Under the pieces are notes generated by a model. The model saw nothing but the letters and a program-made list of their open reading frames with translations, was not told where the DNA came from and did not search any database. 7,825 nucleotides of DNA. Origin: CAYYYA01 sp964517065 (lineage in GTDB: Bacteria > Patescibacteriota > Patescibacteriia > UBA1558 > 2-01-FULL-52-15). Of the stretch, positions 5,855-7,825 are shown one piece after another. Both the position numbers and the translations under genes were made by a program. The number at the start of each line of letters is the position of its first letter. The stretch's first letter is position 1. Location of the stretch: positions 1 through 7,825 of the forward strand of contig CAZFBK010000031.1 of the NCBI GenBank assembly GCA_964517065.1, given 5' to 3'.

Positions 5855-5868
5855 GCTATAAATATAGC
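5855..5868. promoter_or_regulatory. AT-rich palindrome in the tRNA operon leader
   Basis: GCTATAAATATAGC has perfect 6-bp arms around two bases. It lies about 8-21 bases downstream of the predicted start of the minus-strand promoter, a position where an operator could act, or where the 5' leader could fold. No known regulator site is recognised. Confidence 0.35.
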
Positions 5869-5882
5869 AAATTTACTGTCAG

Positions 5883-5911
5883 AGTATAACTAAAGTTGAC
5901 AATTATGTCAA
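5883..5911 (-). promoter_or_regulatory. Sigma-70-type promoter of the tRNA-rpmG operon
   Basis: On the minus strand a perfect -35 box TTGACA (5911-5906) is followed after exactly 17 bases by TATACT (5888-5883), one mismatch from the consensus -10. Transcription would start near 5876 and run into tRNA-Thr(UGU), then rpmG and the other tRNAs. Such a strong promoter suits a stable-RNA operon. The -35 box lies inside the palindrome TTGACA-ATTA-TGTCAA (5896-5911), so a second TTGACA points towards the malic enzyme gene, but no good -10 follows it. Confidence 0.85.
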
Positions 5912-5950
5912 TTAGCGGGGAAGATACAAGACTGTGGCTTATTATGATTG

Positions 5951-5979
5951 TAGACATGGAGTCATTTTTGCTTTATTCT
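5951..5979 (+). promoter_or_regulatory. Candidate promoter for the malic enzyme, possibly leaderless
   Basis: TAGACA (5951-5956) matches the -35 consensus at 5 of 6 positions. After 17 bases comes TATTCT (5974-5979), 4 of 6 for the -10. The ATG at 5988 begins 9 bases after the -10 box, where transcription would be expected to start, so the mRNA would have little or no leader. No Shine-Dalgarno sequence is present, which agrees with this. The evidence is motif matching only. Confidence 0.4.
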
Positions 5980-5987
5980 ATAGTTCT

Positions 5988-7139
5988 ATGTCTCTCAAAG
6001 ATGATTCATTAAGGGTTGCTGAAGGCGGTAAATGGGCTACTGCCAGTAAGGTTCCTCTCGATACCCGAGAGCAGCTAGCTTTGGTGTATACTCCGGGTGT
6101 AGCGGAGGTGAGCAAGGTCATCGTAGCCGATCTAGCACAAAGTTATCGTTATACTTCTCGTGGTAACATCGTGGCTATTATTAGCGACGGCAGCGCCGTT
6201 CTGGGTTTAGGCAATATTGGTCCGGAAGCGGCAATGCCCGTGATGGAAGGTAAAGCTTTATTATTCAAACGCTTTGTCGATATCGACGCGATACCATTGG
6301 TATTAGCCACACAAGAGACGGAAGAGATTATAGCTACTATTAAAAATCTAGCGCCAAGTTTTGGTGCTATTAATCTAGAAGATATTTCTGCACCCCGATG
6401 TTTTGAGATAGAGGAGCGGTTAAAGGCAGAATTGACAATTCCCATAATGCATGACGATCAGCATGGCACTGCGATCGTGGTGGCAGCGGCATTACTTAAC
6501 GCGCTGAGATTGGTGGACAAAAAGATTGAGGAGATGACAGTGGTAATTAATGGTTCTGGCGCTGCCGGTGTAGCCATCGCTCGGTTGCTAGTGAAATTAC
6601 ATGTCGGTACTATTTTGGTAGTTGATACCACTGGAATTGTCTATCAAGGCCGGCTTGATAATATGAATGTAGTCAAACAATCATTAGCCGAGATAACCAA
6701 TCGAGAGTACCGTCAGGGTTCGTTGTCGGAAGCGATGAAAGGCGCTGATGTTTTTATCGGTGTCTCAAAAGCGGGCTTAGTCGATCAAGCAATGGTTCGC
6801 AGTATGGCGCCGGAGGCTATTGTCTTTGCTATGGCTAATCCTGATCCCGAAATATTGCCCACAGAAGCTCTGGCAGCCGGCGCGGCAGTTGTTGGGACCG
6901 GTCGCAGCGATTTCCCGAATCAGATTAATAATGCTTTAGCTTTCCCCGGAGTATTCAAAGGCACATTGATGTCTGGTACTAAGCAGATCACCGATGACAT
7001 GAAGCTGGCAGCTGTCTATGCCTTAGTGGAATATCAAGCGTCGGTTGTAACTAAAGATTTGCTCTTGCCTAGCATCCTAGATAGCCAGGTTCACGAAGCA
7101 GTAGCACAAGCAGTGGCTCAAGCTAGCAAAGTTGAATAA
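5988..7139 (+). CDS. NAD-dependent malic enzyme (oxaloacetate-decarboxylating), compact bacterial type
   Basis: This enzyme oxidatively decarboxylates malate to pyruvate and CO2, producing NADH. The 383-residue product has the malic N-terminal domain (Y34 in Y-T-P-G-V-A; catalytic K89 in M-E-G-K-A; metal-binding E131 and D132 in N-L-E-D-I; H-D-D-Q-H-G-T at 155-161). A Rossmann domain follows, with nucleotide loop G-S-G-A-A-G (189-194) and an acidic D213 at the end of the second strand, which favours NAD over NADP. The closing G-R-S-D-F-P-N-Q-I-N-N (305-315) and F-P-G-V-F (319-323) are family hallmarks. The ATG at 5988 is chosen because MSLKDDSLRVAEGGKWATAS aligns with family N-termini; a GTG at 5934 would add 18 unrelated residues. 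The C-terminal phosphotransacetylase-like domain of long malic enzymes is absent. A tartronate or similar substrate cannot be excluded. Confidence 0.92.
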   Translation: MSLKDDSLRVAEGGKWATASKVPLDTREQLALVYTPGVAEVSKVIVADLAQSYRYTSRGNIVAIISDGSAVLGLGNIGPEAAMPVMEGKALLFKRFVDIDAIPLVLATQETEEIIATIKNLAPSFGAINLEDISAPRCFEIEERLKAELTIPIMHDDQHGTAIVVAAALLNALRLVDKKIEEMTVVINGSGAAGVAIARLLVKLHVGTILVVDTTGIVYQGRLDNMNVVKQSLAEITNREYRQGSLSEAMKGADVFIGVSKAGLVDQAMVRSMAPEAIVFAMANPDPEILPTEALAAGAAVVGTGRSDFPNQINNALAFPGVFKGTLMSGTKQITDDMKLAAVYALVEYQASVVTKDLLLPSILDSQVHEAVAQAVAQASKVE

Positions 7140-7160
7140 TCTCTTTATTTCCACTATCAT
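7132..7160 (+). promoter_or_regulatory. Weak candidate promoter before the histidine phosphatase gene
   Basis: TTGAAT (7132-7137), overlapping the end of the malic enzyme gene, is followed after 17 bases by TATCAT (7155-7160), one mismatch from consensus. The ATG at 7170 lies 10 bases after the -10 box. This could give a nearly leaderless transcript, but readthrough from the malic enzyme gene, which ends only 30 bases upstream, is equally possible. Confidence 0.3.
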
Positions 7161-7169
7161 TAGCCTCAT

Positions 7170-7766
7170 ATGGTCAAGACATTTTATTTAGTTCGACACG
7201 CTGAATACGTTCCCACAGAGACGTTTCGTGGACGTTTACCTTTGCCCCTATCTGCTGCAGGCGAAGAACAAGCGCGTCGCTTGGGTCAGTGGTTTAAAGA
7301 TAAAGATATCAAAGCAATATACTCGAGCGCGGTGTTTCGTTGTCAGCAGACGAGCGAACTAATGAATCAATCGCTTAATGTACCTATTATCAACGATGAT
7401 CGGCTTCTGGAAGATCTCTCGGTGATGCAGGGCATGTCCTTGAAAGAGTATCAGAAATACGATGACCGTCCGTTCACTTTTCAGAAAGATTTAGGCGGAG
7501 AGACTCCGGCTGATGTACAACAGCGGATAGTAAACTTCTGGCAAGAAAAAATTAAATCGGAAGATAGTAATATTATTATTGTTTCACACGGTGATCCTTT
7601 GATGTTTCTGTATCTTACTCTGCGCAAGCAAAACTTACCGGCAACCCACGACTTGGTCGAGAAACGCCAAGAACTTAGTGGTGATGGCTATCAGGAGAAG
7701 GGTTCGATTCGTCCCGTAGTTATTGACGGTGACAACATTCAACTGCAAGATCTCATAACGCTATAA
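7170..7766 (+). CDS. Histidine phosphatase superfamily protein (phosphoglycerate mutase-like)
   Basis: The 198-residue protein belongs to the branch of the histidine phosphatase fold that transfers phosphate through a histidine. Catalytic residues visible are R9-H10 in L-V-R-H-A-E (H10 takes the phosphate), R57 in Y-S-S-A-V-F-R-C-Q-Q-T, the likely proton donor E81, and H140 in V-S-H-G-D-P. The G-E-T-P-A-D-V stretch at 110-116 is typical of the family. It lacks the longer insertions of true 2,3-bisphosphoglycerate-dependent mutases, so a phosphatase acting on a small phosphorylated metabolite is more likely than a glycolytic mutase; the substrate cannot be told. The C-terminal 35 residues, rich in charged residues, match nothing I recognise. 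It lies 30 bases after the malic enzyme gene on the same strand, with no Shine-Dalgarno sequence. Confidence 0.88.
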   Translation: MVKTFYLVRHAEYVPTETFRGRLPLPLSAAGEEQARRLGQWFKDKDIKAIYSSAVFRCQQTSELMNQSLNVPIINDDRLLEDLSVMQGMSLKEYQKYDDRPFTFQKDLGGETPADVQQRIVNFWQEKIKSEDSNIIIVSHGDPLMFLYLTLRKQNLPATHDLVEKRQELSGDGYQEKGSIRPVVIDGDNIQLQDLITL

Positions 7767-7790
7767 TTAAATTTAGTGCAAATAATTTCT

Positions 7791-7821
7791 TTATAGCTTG
7801 ATATGAGCTATAATTATTTTT
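7791..7821 (+). terminator. AT-rich hairpin with T run, possible intrinsic terminator
   Basis: TTATAGCT (7791-7798) and AGCTATAA (7806-7813) form a perfect 8-bp stem with a 7-base loop, followed by TTATTTTT. Position and T run fit a terminator for the phosphatase gene. The stem has only two G-C pairs, so it would be weak, and its right arm also contains a TATAAT box. Confidence 0.5.
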
Positions 7822-7824
7822 ATG
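7809..7824 (+). promoter_or_regulatory. TATAAT box seven bases before a terminal ATG (start of a possible next gene)
   Basis: A perfect -10 hexamer (7809-7814) is followed by seven bases and then ATG (7822-7824), cut off by the window edge. This spacing would place the transcription start at or next to the A of the ATG, as in leaderless mRNAs. No convincing -35 box lies 16-18 bases upstream. Whether a gene starts here needs sequence beyond the window. Confidence 0.35.
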
Positions 7825-7825
7825 G

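Noticed and set aside
5934..5987. GTG start adding 18 residues to the malic enzyme
   Set aside because: The extra residues do not look like the family N-terminus, while the sequence from the ATG at 5988 does. The stretch also holds a candidate promoter.
7760..7816. Direct repeat GCTATAATTA at 7760-7769 and 7807-7816
   Set aside because: A single 10-base AT-rich repeat is expected by chance; the first copy lies across the phosphatase stop codon.
1..7825. CRISPR array, defence system, prophage or transposase
   Set aside because: No regularly spaced repeats and no gene of these classes are visible; every full gene has a housekeeping or metabolic assignment, or is the TPR protein.

Overview
The window looks like an ordinary chromosomal stretch of a small-genome bacterium. 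The gene set fits Candidatus Patescibacteria (CPR): short single-domain housekeeping proteins, tight 4-base gene overlaps, almost no Shine-Dalgarno sequences, and a compact malic enzyme beside a histidine phosphatase. This placement is inferred from gene style only and is moderate at best. TGA is a real stop codon here (scpA, scpB, rluB and tpiA all end in it), which argues against the TGA-recoding Gracilibacteria and Absconditabacteria.

Layout. Positions 1-5004 (+) hold one dense gene series: the end of scpA, then scpB, rluB, an S11 D-Ala-D-Ala carboxypeptidase, tpiA, a class II fructose-bisphosphate aldolase and a membrane-anchored TPR protein. A bidirectional terminator closes it at 5012-5043. 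Positions 5094-5911 (-) hold a tRNA and ribosomal-protein operon, read right to left: a near-consensus promoter, tRNA-Thr(UGU), rpmG (L33, 52 aa), tRNA-Trp(CCA), tRNA-Thr(GGU) and tRNA-Tyr(GUA), ending at the same terminator. Positions 5988-7766 (+) hold an NAD-type malic enzyme and a histidine phosphatase. The window closes with an AT-rich hairpin, a TATAAT box and an ATG that may start the next gene.

How the genes fit together. The first half combines chromosome segregation (ScpAB, partners of SMC), rRNA modification and cell-wall trimming; an scpA-scpB / dacB / rluB neighbourhood is also known in Bacillus. Two consecutive glycolytic enzymes (triosephosphate isomerase and aldolase) follow, sharing a 4-base overlap. 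The tRNA/L33 operon serves translation. The malic enzyme converts malate to pyruvate.

The most notable non-coding feature is a 56-bp imperfect palindromic repeat. It occurs twice (49/56 identical), and each copy begins exactly at the encoded CCA end of a tRNA gene (Tyr and Thr-UGU). The copies differ by one compensatory base-pair change in the outer stem. I found no defence system, mobile-element gene, CRISPR array or obviously new multi-gene system.
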